In this document: positions 6,019 through 14,214 of the stretch, in pieces
Position numbering within the stretch: the stretch's first letter is position 1
Layout: every line of letters begins with the position of its first letter
From: Methanobacteriota archaeon
GTDB taxonomy: Archaea; Thermoplasmatota; Poseidoniia; Poseidoniales; Poseidoniaceae
DNA length: 14,464 nucleotides
Assembly (NCBI GenBank): GCA_002727515.1
Contig: PBXF01000013.1
Location: forward strand, 31,512 to 45,975
Direction: 5' to 3'
Made by a program: the position numbers and the translations under genes
Notes under the pieces: generated by a model
The model's database searches: none
The model's input: the letters and a program-made list of their open reading frames with translations, nothing else
Told to the model about the DNA's origin: nothing

Positions 6019-9000
6019 ATGCAGAGGCAAAGTCAAGCCATATTTTTGATGATGATTTTGTTAGCATCGCTAATCATCATCCCCACCGAGACAAAAGCCG
6101 ATGAAAGCGAATCTGACAATTCATGGGACCCGTTATGGCAACCATGGGCGCAATACGGAAGAGATCCAGGGCACTCGAGAGACATTCCTGAACATGGAGA
6201 TACAGGACTTGCTACAATTGAAACTCCTGCTGTAAATTGGGTGGCTTTCGATTCAGGACTAGGTGCTGATGGTTATGGAGTGGCCATAGCGAATCTATCC
6301 AAATCAATCACTTCTTCTGAAGGCGCAAAAGAAAGGTGTGGTGAAGGTAAACTATTCGCAATTATGACACACACAGACCCATCTACATCAGACAGACATC
6401 TCGCCATAATCGAAGGAGATAGTGCTAAGGTAGTCTGGGAAGTAAATCTTGGTGAAGCGAGATATATTCGTTCAACACCAGTTTTGGTTGATGTTGACGG
6501 TGATGAAAAAACTGAGATAGCAATAGCATATGACACTTCATCCGCACTGAAGGTTGACCTTTGGTCTCCTGAATTAACATGTGATGAATCGGGCTGGATG
6601 TCATCTGGACACTCAAATGAAAGATTATGGTCATGGACAGATGCTGATTTGAGGCTTGGAATTAACAGCCCTCATTTCTTTTCGAGTCAATCTAACCACT
6701 TCTCTGTAACACAGCCATTACTTGCTGATTTATCTCTTGATGGAAGTCCGGAATTAGTTCTAGCAACTGTCGACACTAGTACCGACGACCCGACTGTTAT
6801 TGCATTACCATTGGGCTTGCAAAGCCCGGAAGTCGATTGGTCAGTGGCTTTAGATAGAGGAACCCACCCCTCTGACCCTGCATTTGCTAACCTCGATGAC
6901 AACAGTGGCTCTGTTGTATTGACAACCGTAGATTCGAATTCAGGAAACATGTGGATATGGCAGATAGACGGCCCAACAGGTTCACTGGATTGGGAAAGAG
7001 TTAGTATCCAAAATACTGACTCTGACAGTGATACACCTCGGCTAAGACTCCCAGGACCTGTAATTACACAACTAGATTCCGACGCACCTCCTGAAATGAT
7101 TCTCACTTTACCTGTTGATGAAAACGGAGCAAATGATGGAATGGGAGCTCAATATGTGGGAATGGAATTAACCAGCACTAACGAAATTTGGAGATTTCGG
7201 GCTAAGAATGGGTATGGGGATGCTGAACCACTTCCTATGGACACCACAGGTGATGGTGTGACCGACAGGGTATGCTGGGTCACATGGTACTCAGATTCTT
7301 CTTTTAGCACAGATCGAGAAGGAATGGCTGGTTGTCACGACATTACTATTGACCCACCATTTAGAGAATGGTCTAGAACCCTTCAAAGAGGTAGTGGGAA
7401 TGATAACGATGAAATCGCTGTTGCAGCACCAATAGCTCTTGATTTAGATGGTGAAGACGAAGAAGAATTGGTCGTAGCATTCGGGCGTAGATTATATGCT
7501 TTTGATGGGGACACTGGGACTACAGCTGATGTTAGTACAGGGTGGGCAGCACCAATTGATGTACCACACAGAACATGGGCTGGTCCTGCAGTTGCAGATA
7601 TGGATGGTGATGGATATCTCGATATATTGATTGGTGATGCTTTAATTAGCGAAGCAAAATCTGACGTCGCCCCATTAGCAGATGGCAGAGGTATAGGATT
7701 TACCCCCCCTGACCCGGATCCTGGAGAAATGGTAACAATTTCTTGTCAATATTCAAACATTGGAATTGTAGACACTGATGCGCCTACTACTGCAATACTA
7801 ATGATGAATGGCGTGGAAATCGAAAGATACAGACAAAATATCGTTGAATCAGTCGCTCCATCAGGAGAAGGCGGTCCTGTATCATTCAGCGTTGATATTG
7901 AAGCCACTCTTGGAGTACACACCATTGAATTATTTTTAGACACGAGTAATAATCTCACTCAAACTCGAACTGATAATGATTATTACTCAACAACTCTGAC
8001 TGTTTTAGAACCATATGTTGCCGAAATTCAAACTCCTATGGAGGTGTCACGGGCACTTCCTGGTTCATCTCAAATTGTAGACGTCACCGTAATGAGTACC
8101 GGAAGCAGGACTGCAGATTGGACACTAGATTATGATGACTCAGTTCTACCACAAGGATGGATATTCGAACCAGTCGATTCATCGGATTTAGTAATAAATT
8201 TGGAAAGGGACGTTCCTCAAATCATTCAGTTTAATTTCTCAGTTCCTTTCGGTGCAGAAGGCTCTGATAATGCATATATCCCACTAAACCTCAGTTTGAA
8301 TCAAGATGATTCTATTTACACAAATGTGATTTTACCATTAGAAGTTGAAAGGACGAGAGGTTTATCGCTTCAGGGAGCCACTGGTTTACCTAATGGGATA
8401 GGATTCGGAAGACCAGGTGATGTTGCCCATGTTTGGATACTTGTTGAGAATGTAGGTAATGCGCAAGAGACAACAGAGATGCAATGGTCTTCAAACACAT
8501 GGTCGACCAATGCACAGATAGTAGATTATGATGGGAATACGCAATGGAGTATTGAACTAAATCCTGGTGCTAAAAAGGAATATTTAATCGAAGTTGATGT
8601 ACCAATAGGAGAAACATTAGGAGAATCTACATCGTCAACACTGACATTATGCATTGGATCTGGGGATGATGAAATCTGTGAGGACTTCACAGCAGTAATT
8701 TTTGCAAGCGATATTTCTACAGATATACCTCACATCAGAACTATTCCCTCCTATAACTTGACATGGGACATTCAGTCAAATTACGATGGAAGTACAATCG
8801 TTTGGGATATGTCAGAAGCATCTATGCTAAAGGAAGGTTGGTCATGGTATACATCTGGAGACTTGATGATTAACGGAACAAATCTCGAAATGAACGGCCA
8901 AAATGGCCAGTTACACCTGGATTTACCATTGGATGCACAACCTAAAAGGCACTTTTTCAATCAATCTGCTAACAATCTAACAGACAGTAGTTTGTCGATA

Positions 9001-11583
9001 TCATTGCATGTTCTGCAGGTTTTCAGAGCAAATGCAGAGGTTGTCGACCCGCTCAATGATTCAACATTCAACGTTTCTGAGCGTACAAGATTGATTTTAA
9101 AACTTGAAAACCCAGGTAATGGAGAAGATACATTCCTTATTGAAGGATTTACAACTTCAGGTAATCTAACTGAAGCACCTGAGGTTTTGTTTGAAATTTC
9201 AAATCCTACAAGAACTATAGGAGCAGGTGGTTTGTCTAACGTTCCAGTTTGGGTAACATTACCAGATGATGTTCCTGCCAAAGAAAAATTTGAACTGGTC
9301 TTCAAGTGGACATCTATGGGTGATTCTACTGTCTATGATTATGCGAACATAACGATACAAGCTAGACAAGACCATAGGTGGGACGTCAACTTTGATGACG
9401 GAGAAATTGTTTTTGGAACTCCTGGAGAGGAAATTGAATTAGGACTGACTGTTGTAAATACTGGAAATTCCGATGACTTATTGACAATCGAACCGAGTTT
9501 ATCGATCAATTATCAAAATGGTGATTTATCCATTTGGGATATAGATGGAGTCAATTCCTCAAGACTGGATGTAAATCAAAGCCAAACAATGTCAATGTCA
9601 ATTTCAGTACCTGATGATGCTTGGGCAGGTACTACTGTGAACCTAACAATTCATTTATTCTCTGGAGATTTTGCAATAAATCAAACAGAATATATCATAA
9701 TCGAAGTATCAAGCGTAGCGGGATGGAGATTGGATCTTGCAAATACTGTTTTAGAAGTCCCACCAGAAGGTGGAGAAATAGAAATTACCATTCAACAAAA
9801 AGGCAACAGCCCAGCTGCACCGTATATTTCGAATGCAGGAGGGGGATGGAATACATCAATTCCAACGAGTGGCCTAGTTGGCAATACAGTCAATCCTGGA
9901 ACGTCGACTGTAGTTAATTTCTCGATATACCCTCCAGATGACGCAGTAGCAGGAGAGATAGGAATACTAGAGATAAGAGTTCGAAATGGAGATGGTTCAG
10001 GTGCAGTAACTCAGCAAGTACCTATCAGAGTAGGCGCTGCTCCTGGGTTATTAATAGACTCAAAGGGAGCATGGCTGGTAAAACAAGACATGTATTCAAT
10101 GCCAACTGCGTGGTTGGAAAATATTGGGAATGAAATGGCCATAGTAAATGTCTCTGTTCCAAATCTACCAACTGGTTGGAATGTTTCAGGAGAAGGAATA
10201 ATGTTAATTGCTCCGAATGAGGTCAAAGGATTACCATTGCTTTTGCAACCAGCAGCAAATTGGAATTCTGCAAACATACAACTTGACATTCACATCGAAC
10301 ATCCAACACTTGGATTAACTGTTTATGACATGGTGGTTTCCGAATCAGACAATGTACTATTGTCTAGCCCTGTGCATACTGGAAGAACCGGTGAGAAAGT
10401 AACTATTGATTTGAATACAGCAGATGGAATTGAAAGTTCACTTATCGAGTTACCCTCTTCCCGTTCTAATGTTACGCATAACGGAGTAATTCTCCATTTA
10501 GTTGGAATCCCTGCACCTGTTCATCAATCTTCGTGCAGCACTGATGTAGGAACATTGTCTGAACTTGGAATAAACCCACTCTCAATGGTATGGACGAGTT
10601 GTACAATCACTGCAAATCCTGATCATGACCTTGTTGCGAATGCATGGATTAAGTCTCAATCCGGAGACATTCTGTCATATGAAGTAATTAGGATAAGCGC
10701 AGGACAAAATGAAACAACAAACCTATCAGTTTCTAATTGGGACCCAAATCCTGGTTTCGTTACTGTAGATGTTATAATCATCGACTCAAATGGAATAGAG
10801 TTATACTCAAAACAAACAAGTCATATTGCAAGGCAATCCGGTTGGAATGTTAGATTATCAAATTTTGAAGTGAATGATGATTTTATTGAATTTGGCGTTG
10901 ACAGAACTAATTATCAAATCATGGAAGGATCAATTTGCAGAGTTGATATTTCAGCCTCAGAAGGAGATTGGTCGACTTCTGTAATGGTTGACATATATGG
11001 TGGAAAGTATGCACCTAGTGAAACCATAGATAGGCCAGATGAGATAGAAGACGCTTCCGCAGTTACTGCGAAAGTAATTTGCAACGCACCATGGGATATT
11101 GATGATAATCCAAGTGATGATTCAATGACTGTTTATGCAAGTACTAAGCCACTCGTATCCTACAGTTCAGGAGATATTTATTGGACATTAGGAGTTGGCG
11201 CTATACTTGTAATAATTGCATACTTCGGTGGAGTTTTGAACCTTAACAATTCTCTGAAAAGGGAAACGGAAAAAGACGATGTGAATATGAGTCAAGCTAT
11301 CAGCCGTTTACCTGGAAATAATGATGTGGAAATGAAAATTGAGCCAATCACAGAAATAGAAGACGAATTTGAGGACATATCATTTGAGGAAGAATCTGAA
11401 GAAGAGGTCGCTGAAGAGGAAGTAACAATCACGGAAATTGAGCAAGAAGTTGTTGATATTGATGATGACACTGCTAGTGGAAGATTATCTGCCCTAAGAC
11501 GAGAGATTCAAACTGATGGTGGACAAAACGAACAGAAAGATGACATTGGAAGGAGAATGGATTCATTCTTCAAGAACCGTTGA
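6019..11583 (+). CDS. Giant secreted, membrane-anchored surface protein with VCBS-like and CARDB/NEW3-like domains
   Basis: The 1854-residue product has a signal peptide (hydrophobic core about 7-22, likely cut after TKA at 27). The N-terminal ~530 residues carry repeated Asp-rich calcium-loop strands of FG-GAP/VCBS type: DVDGDEKTEIAIAYD (~158), DLSLDGSPELVLAT (~236), DTTGDGVTDRV (~407), DLDGEDEEELVVAFG (~474) and DMDGDGYLDILIGD (~526), suggesting a beta-propeller. A CARDB-like domain spans about 557-664. A long array of Ig-like/NEW3-type domains follows (repeats of 'NxGNxxxT' and 'xxPxDxxAG'), rich in N-x-S/T sequons. One membrane helix lies at about 1720-1740 (WTLGVGAILVIIAYFGG), then a ~110-residue cytoplasmic tail that is very acidic and ends in a basic helix (RRMDSFFKNR). 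I chose ATG 6019, 9 nt after a GGGGG run, over GTG 6004. An adhesion, sensing or polymer-binding role at the cell surface is inferred; no catalytic motif was seen. Confidence 0.85.
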   Translation: MQRQSQAIFLMMILLASLIIIPTETKADESESDNSWDPLWQPWAQYGRDPGHSRDIPEHGDTGLATIETPAVNWVAFDSGLGADGYGVAIANLSKSITSSEGAKERCGEGKLFAIMTHTDPSTSDRHLAIIEGDSAKVVWEVNLGEARYIRSTPVLVDVDGDEKTEIAIAYDTSSALKVDLWSPELTCDESGWMSSGHSNERLWSWTDADLRLGINSPHFFSSQSNHFSVTQPLLADLSLDGSPELVLATVDTSTDDPTVIALPLGLQSPEVDWSVALDRGTHPSDPAFANLDDNSGSVVLTTVDSNSGNMWIWQIDGPTGSLDWERVSIQNTDSDSDTPRLRLPGPVITQLDSDAPPEMILTLPVDENGANDGMGAQYVGMELTSTNEIWRFRAKNGYGDAEPLPMDTTGDGVTDRVCWVTWYSDSSFSTDREGMAGCHDITIDPPFREWSRTLQRGSGNDNDEIAVAAPIALDLDGEDEEELVVAFGRRLYAFDGDTGTTADVSTGWAAPIDVPHRTWAGPAVADMDGDGYLDILIGDALISEAKSDVAPLADGRGIGFTPPDPDPGEMVTISCQYSNIGIVDTDAPTTAILMMNGVEIERYRQNIVESVAPSGEGGPVSFSVDIEATLGVHTIELFLDTSNNLTQTRTDNDYYSTTLTVLEPYVAEIQTPMEVSRALPGSSQIVDVTVMSTGSRTADWTLDYDDSVLPQGWIFEPVDSSDLVINLERDVPQIIQFNFSVPFGAEGSDNAYIPLNLSLNQDDSIYTNVILPLEVERTRGLSLQGATGLPNGIGFGRPGDVAHVWILVENVGNAQETTEMQWSSNTWSTNAQIVDYDGNTQWSIELNPGAKKEYLIEVDVPIGETLGESTSSTLTLCIGSGDDEICEDFTAVIFASDISTDIPHIRTIPSYNLTWDIQSNYDGSTIVWDMSEASMLKEGWSWYTSGDLMINGTNLEMNGQNGQLHLDLPLDAQPKRHFFNQSANNLTDSSLSISLHVLQVFRANAEVVDPLNDSTFNVSERTRLILKLENPGNGEDTFLIEGFTTSGNLTEAPEVLFEISNPTRTIGAGGLSNVPVWVTLPDDVPAKEKFELVFKWTSMGDSTVYDYANITIQARQDHRWDVNFDDGEIVFGTPGEEIELGLTVVNTGNSDDLLTIEPSLSINYQNGDLSIWDIDGVNSSRLDVNQSQTMSMSISVPDDAWAGTTVNLTIHLFSGDFAINQTEYIIIEVSSVAGWRLDLANTVLEVPPEGGEIEITIQQKGNSPAAPYISNAGGGWNTSIPTSGLVGNTVNPGTSTVVNFSIYPPDDAVAGEIGILEIRVRNGDGSGAVTQQVPIRVGAAPGLLIDSKGAWLVKQDMYSMPTAWLENIGNEMAIVNVSVPNLPTGWNVSGEGIMLIAPNEVKGLPLLLQPAANWNSANIQLDIHIEHPTLGLTVYDMVVSESDNVLLSSPVHTGRTGEKVTIDLNTADGIESSLIELPSSRSNVTHNGVILHLVGIPAPVHQSSCSTDVGTLSELGINPLSMVWTSCTITANPDHDLVANAWIKSQSGDILSYEVIRISAGQNETTNLSVSNWDPNPGFVTVDVIIIDSNGIELYSKQTSHIARQSGWNVRLSNFEVNDDFIEFGVDRTNYQIMEGSICRVDISASEGDWSTSVMVDIYGGKYAPSETIDRPDEIEDASAVTAKVICNAPWDIDDNPSDDSMTVYASTKPLVSYSSGDIYWTLGVGAILVIIAYFGGVLNLNNSLKRETEKDDVNMSQAISRLPGNNDVEMKIEPITEIEDEFEDISFEEESEEEVAEEEVTITEIEQEVVDIDDDTASGRLSALRREIQTDGGQNEQKDDIGRRMDSFFKNR

Positions 11584-11614
11584 CTTCATCCGTGGTTGAC
11601 ACTCCCCTCGATAC

Positions 11615-12244
11615 ATGAGAGAGGCTCTTGACACCACTACTCCTTTCTCGACAATCGATCCAATGGTATCACATCGACTTAAAGCAGTTCATGAAGCCTT
11701 AGAATTCGGAGATTGGCAGACGGCAATAGATAACGATGACAATTTACGGATAAGATTGTTAGAGCAAGGTGTAGATAACCCCGAAAACCGTGATTCAATA
11801 AAATGGGATGATGCTAATTTATTCTTTTTATCCTGTGTAGAATTGAAAAATGGTAAACCTGCTCCTTTGGAGGCTGGTGTATCAAAAGAGAAATTCGGTA
11901 GATTTCCTTATGGAGATGGTTCATCTATAACATACATTCAAGAATGGATTAGAGAAAACAAAAGGATGGACGGATTTACAGAGTTAACAGAACTCATTGA
12001 CAGTTTGTCGACAAGATTAGTAGACACCAAAAAAGAAAACGGAATCGGCGGATTAACAATGAAGGGTTGGTTGACAATAGAAGAAGTCAAACAATTAAAG
12101 AAATTAATCAGTTCAAGATGTTGGATGCCAGCAGCAGACGAACCACTTGATGGTGGTTGTCAAGATGCGGCAAAACATTTCCTTGCAATGCTAAGATCTG
12201 CCGAAAAGAGAAATTGTGGAATACTATTGAGAATCCACGATTAG
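11615..12244 (+). CDS. Uncharacterised 209-residue protein
   Basis: I recognise no family. The protein is mixed-charge and mostly helical: an early helix VSHRLKAVHEALEFGDW (18-34) reminiscent of a TPR-like amphipathic pair, a central WIRENKRMDGFTELTELIDSL stretch, and a C-terminal half with GWLTIEEVKQLKKLISSRCW and HFLAMLRSAEKR helices. There is no signal peptide, membrane segment or cysteine cluster, so it is probably cytosolic. It starts 31 nt after the giant surface protein on the same strand and may be co-transcribed with it. No Shine-Dalgarno precedes the ATG, and an alternative ATG lies at 11663. Its TAG overlaps the convergent purC stop by 4 nt. The open frame, with plausible composition and an end against purC, makes it a real gene; the function is unknown. 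Confidence 0.7.
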   Translation: MREALDTTTPFSTIDPMVSHRLKAVHEALEFGDWQTAIDNDDNLRIRLLEQGVDNPENRDSIKWDDANLFFLSCVELKNGKPAPLEAGVSKEKFGRFPYGDGSSITYIQEWIRENKRMDGFTELTELIDSLSTRLVDTKKENGIGGLTMKGWLTIEEVKQLKKLISSRCWMPAADEPLDGGCQDAAKHFLAMLRSAEKRNCGILLRIHD

Positions 12245-13152
12245 AAATCTTTTCCAGTCAATCTTTCATACATTGATGAATATAATGCTGCAGTATCATC
12301 GATAACGCTCTGAGGAAGTGCTGGAATTGGTGGGTCTTCTTTTCCACCCTCTCTAGCCAATCTCAATTCTTCTTGATGCCCGGTTTCAATGTAATGTTGT
12401 CTGACAAATTCTTTTGATAGTTGGACAATGTTTCCTTTGTCATATTCTTCTGCGTCCCACCATCTATCTTCGTCTAATGTACCGAAGGAATCTACCAATA
12501 CAGGAACTCTACCTGGACCCAGAGCAAACTCTTTTTTGCCATCAACGTGAATTAAACCTCTCTTTAATGCCTCCCTTTCAATCAAAGCATCGACCTTTAC
12601 GACTACATCGATGAGTGAATTTAACTCATCCAGTGTGATATTTGCTATCTCTAAAGCTTCATCAGTATCAATTAATCGATCATATGCTTCGAATTTGGTT
12701 GTGACTTCCACATATGGTTTTGGTAATTTTACACCTTGTTCCAGTTTAGTACCGGCTTCAAATCCTAATTCTTCTGCAGATAATTCTCCACGCTTGTATC
12801 TTCTCCAACCGGAGCCTGCAAGATAATGTCTACAGACTATTTCTAAAGGAACAAATACCCATTCTCCATCTCTTGGTGTAGTGCCTGGCTCTCTAAAAAT
12901 ATCAACACGACGAACTAAACATCGGTCAGGAGCATTCCTTTCAACGATGTGTGTTCTACAAATTCCTTCAGACTCAACCAACTCAAACCAATGGCAGGTT
13001 GTTCTGTTTAGCGATTCACCTTTCCTTGGAATCAATGATGGTATAATTTGATCAAATACTGAAATTTGATTGGTATACCTGAATTCTAATATATCCGGGT
13101 CATCTGTTGACCAAACTTGTTTCACTTTACCTGCGTATAGACATTCTCCCAT
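12241..13152 (-). CDS. purC: Phosphoribosylaminoimidazole-succinocarboxamide synthase (SAICAR synthetase)
   Basis: PurC joins CAIR and aspartate with ATP to form SAICAR in de novo purine synthesis (cytosol). The 303-residue protein, of the longer PurC type, shows the ATP-binding start YAGKVKQVW (6-14), the ISVFDQIIP loop (30-38), PLEIVCRHYLAGSGWRRY (102-119, family PLEVVVRNYxxGS), EVTTKFE (149-155), then GLIHVDGKKEFAL (199-211) and VDSFGTLDEDRWWD (220-233). The last corresponds to the magnesium/ATP segment that is DExxxPDSxRxW in many homologues. The late SKEFVRQHYIETG (246-258) matches the family end. No Shine-Dalgarno precedes the ATG. A TATA-like AATATTC lies about 32 nt upstream, and a GACGG..CCGTC inverted repeat (13154-13177) sits just before the start, a possible operator. 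It lies 46 nt downstream of aIF6 on the same strand. Confidence 0.95.
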   Translation of the reverse strand: MGECLYAGKVKQVWSTDDPDILEFRYTNQISVFDQIIPSLIPRKGESLNRTTCHWFELVESEGICRTHIVERNAPDRCLVRRVDIFREPGTTPRDGEWVFVPLEIVCRHYLAGSGWRRYKRGELSAEELGFEAGTKLEQGVKLPKPYVEVTTKFEAYDRLIDTDEALEIANITLDELNSLIDVVVKVDALIEREALKRGLIHVDGKKEFALGPGRVPVLVDSFGTLDEDRWWDAEEYDKGNIVQLSKEFVRQHYIETGHQEELRLAREGGKEDPPIPALPQSVIDDTAALYSSMYERLTGKDF

Positions 13153-13153
13153 A

Positions 13154-13177
13154 GACGGTGTGGTTTAATCGGCCGTC
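13154..13177. promoter_or_regulatory. Inverted repeat immediately upstream of purC
   Basis: GACGG (13154-13158) and CCGTC (13173-13177) form a 5-bp inverted repeat with a 14-nt centre. It ends one base before the purC ATG and lies just downstream of a TATA-like AATATTC (about 13180-13187). This could be an operator overlapping the transcription start, or a weak hairpin if a leader exists. The arms are short, so chance is possible. Confidence 0.25.
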
Positions 13178-13198
13178 TTTGAATATTGGCACACAGAT

Positions 13199-13861
13199 TC
13201 AAATCAATCCAAGTGCGTCCTCGATACGATTTAGTTCTGGACCTGTGGTTTCTCTACCGGTTATTGCCCCATTATCACTAGCAGCGATACCTGCTCCTAC
13301 GTATGGAGAACCGAATGCTACAGTACCAACCATAGGAGGAACACCCAGAACCTCTTCGATGAGAAGTACTTCGTCTGGTAAAACATCAGGATGCAATAAT
13401 ACACCTTGATTGGTGGCAACCCCAAGAGAACCAACTATGTCTTCTCCAGCAATTGATGAAGCAGCAACAGGGGTGCCAAAAATTTCTGATATTATCTCTA
13501 CACCCTCATCTGGTAACGCAGGAGATACAATTGCCCCATTCTCATTACAAAGAATAAGATTACCTGCGGTGTTAACACCACCTTCCATGACAATAACATC
13601 ACCATAGGAAGTGAGTTTATCGATGTCAGATTCTGTTGCGATGTCTGCTACGGCTAATCCTCTTGAGTTACCCGCAACTAATGCACCAATGAGGTTGGAC
13701 CCGCCTATCGAAATGGGAACCCTTTCCAAACCTAGGTTGTTTTCAATAATCTGAACTGTCTCTTCACGGATTTCATTAGGATGGAAAACAACATTGCCAC
13801 AAACTGCTAGGTAAATACCAATTTGGTCAGATCCTAGGATATCACAAGTTGACATTGGCAT
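13199..13861 (-). CDS. eif6: Translation initiation factor 6 (aIF6)
   Basis: aIF6 binds the large ribosomal subunit near the sarcin-ricin loop and prevents premature joining of the 30S subunit. The product from ATG 13861 is 220 residues, the usual size. It shows the five-fold repeated pentein architecture: repeating blocks of strand, 'GNxxxxxPxxxxEE/DE' turn, short helix and a 'xxGxxxVGxLxxxNxxG' strand. Examples are GSNLIGALVAGNSRGLAVA, GEDIVGSLGVATNQGVLLHP and GSPYVGAGIAASDNGAITG. An in-frame GTG at 13870 would add three residues. I prefer 13861 because GGTGA ends 5 nt upstream of it. The gene lies just downstream of the 5S rRNA terminator and upstream of purC, without the L31e/L39e neighbours common in other archaea. 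Confidence 0.95.
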   Translation of the reverse strand: MPMSTCDILGSDQIGIYLAVCGNVVFHPNEIREETVQIIENNLGLERVPISIGGSNLIGALVAGNSRGLAVADIATESDIDKLTSYGDVIVMEGGVNTAGNLILCNENGAIVSPALPDEGVEIISEIFGTPVAASSIAGEDIVGSLGVATNQGVLLHPDVLPDEVLLIEEVLGVPPMVGTVAFGSPYVGAGIAASDNGAITGRETTGPELNRIEDALGLI

Positions 13862-13874
13862 ATTATTCACCTAC

Positions 13875-13902
13875 ATTTCGAATAGACATTGTTTATGGTT
13901 GC
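13875..13902 (-). promoter_or_regulatory. Possible aIF6 promoter
   Basis: Between the rRNA terminator and the aIF6 start, the minus strand reads AACCATAAACAATG. The ATAAACA part lies about 30 nt upstream of the ATG at 13861, the distance expected for a TATA box with a very short leader. The match is weak and assigned by eye. Confidence 0.3.
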
Positions 13903-13913
13903 AATTTTTGAAA

Positions 13914-13968
13914 TTAAAAAAAGCCGCACCCGCAAATTTGCGGAATGCGGCGATTGCTGCAAAGCAGC
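13914..13968 (-). terminator. rRNA operon terminator with upstream accessory hairpin
   Basis: On the minus strand, downstream of 5S rRNA, a small GCTGC-TTT-GCAGC hairpin (13968-13956) is followed by a longer one (13951-13923). In the longer one, outer GCCGCA/TGCGGC pairs enclose an internal loop and the palindrome CCGCAAATTTGCGG. It is followed directly by seven T residues (13922-13916). The T-run occurs only on the minus-strand side, which fixes direction. It separates the rRNA transcript from aIF6. Confidence 0.75.
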
Positions 13969-13994
13969 TGCGGGGAAATCAGAAGGAAAGAAGA

Positions 13995-14116
13995 GGGGCA
14001 CAGTGACAAACATTCCCGTGGGCTCTCGCACCACAGTACCGGTAATGACGCAGATGGGCTTGACTTCCGGGTTCGGGATGGGACCGGGTAAACACCATCG
14101 CTATGACCGTGCACCC
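13995..14116 (-). rRNA. rrf: 5S ribosomal RNA
   Basis: The minus strand from 14116 begins GGGTGCACGGTCATAGCGAT and ends CACTGTGCCCC, which pair as terminal helix I with one bulged base. Inside it has the diagnostic 5S loop B/C segment CCCGGTCCCATCCCGAACCC followed by GGAAGTCAAGCCC, and the later GGTACTGTGGTGCGAGAGCCC. The length of 122 nt is normal. The ends are estimated from helix I. It is transcribed after 23S rRNA on the same strand, with a spacer of about 100 nt. Confidence 0.95.
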
Positions 14117-14214
14117 ATCTTCTTTCGAATCTGATAAGTGCAATCTAGCAATAGATTGCGTGAATTGGCATGAACTTATGAATGAAGGGCACTCGCTAGT
14201 GCGGTGCATACACG
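14117..14214 (-). other. 23S-5S internal transcribed spacer with two hairpins
   Basis: The ~98-nt spacer holds no tRNA. It carries two clean stem-loops on the minus strand: GCACT-AGCG-AGTGC (14202-14189) and an 8-bp perfect stem GCAATCTA-TTGC-TAGATTGC (14159-14140). These are likely rRNA processing or spacing structures. No bulge-helix-bulge pairing was identified within the spacer itself. Confidence 0.55.

Noticed and set aside
9621..9917. 98-codon open frame inside the surface protein gene
   Set aside because: It is a shifted-frame shadow of the repeat-rich coding sequence, with no start signal or recognisable composition.
6480..11200. Possible tandem DNA repeats in the surface protein
   Set aside because: The repetition is at protein-pattern level (Asp loops, Ig-like strands); no direct nucleotide repeats long enough to call were seen.
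13862..13870. GTG start for aIF6
   Set aside because: The GTG lies within the GGTGA Shine-Dalgarno of the ATG at 13861.
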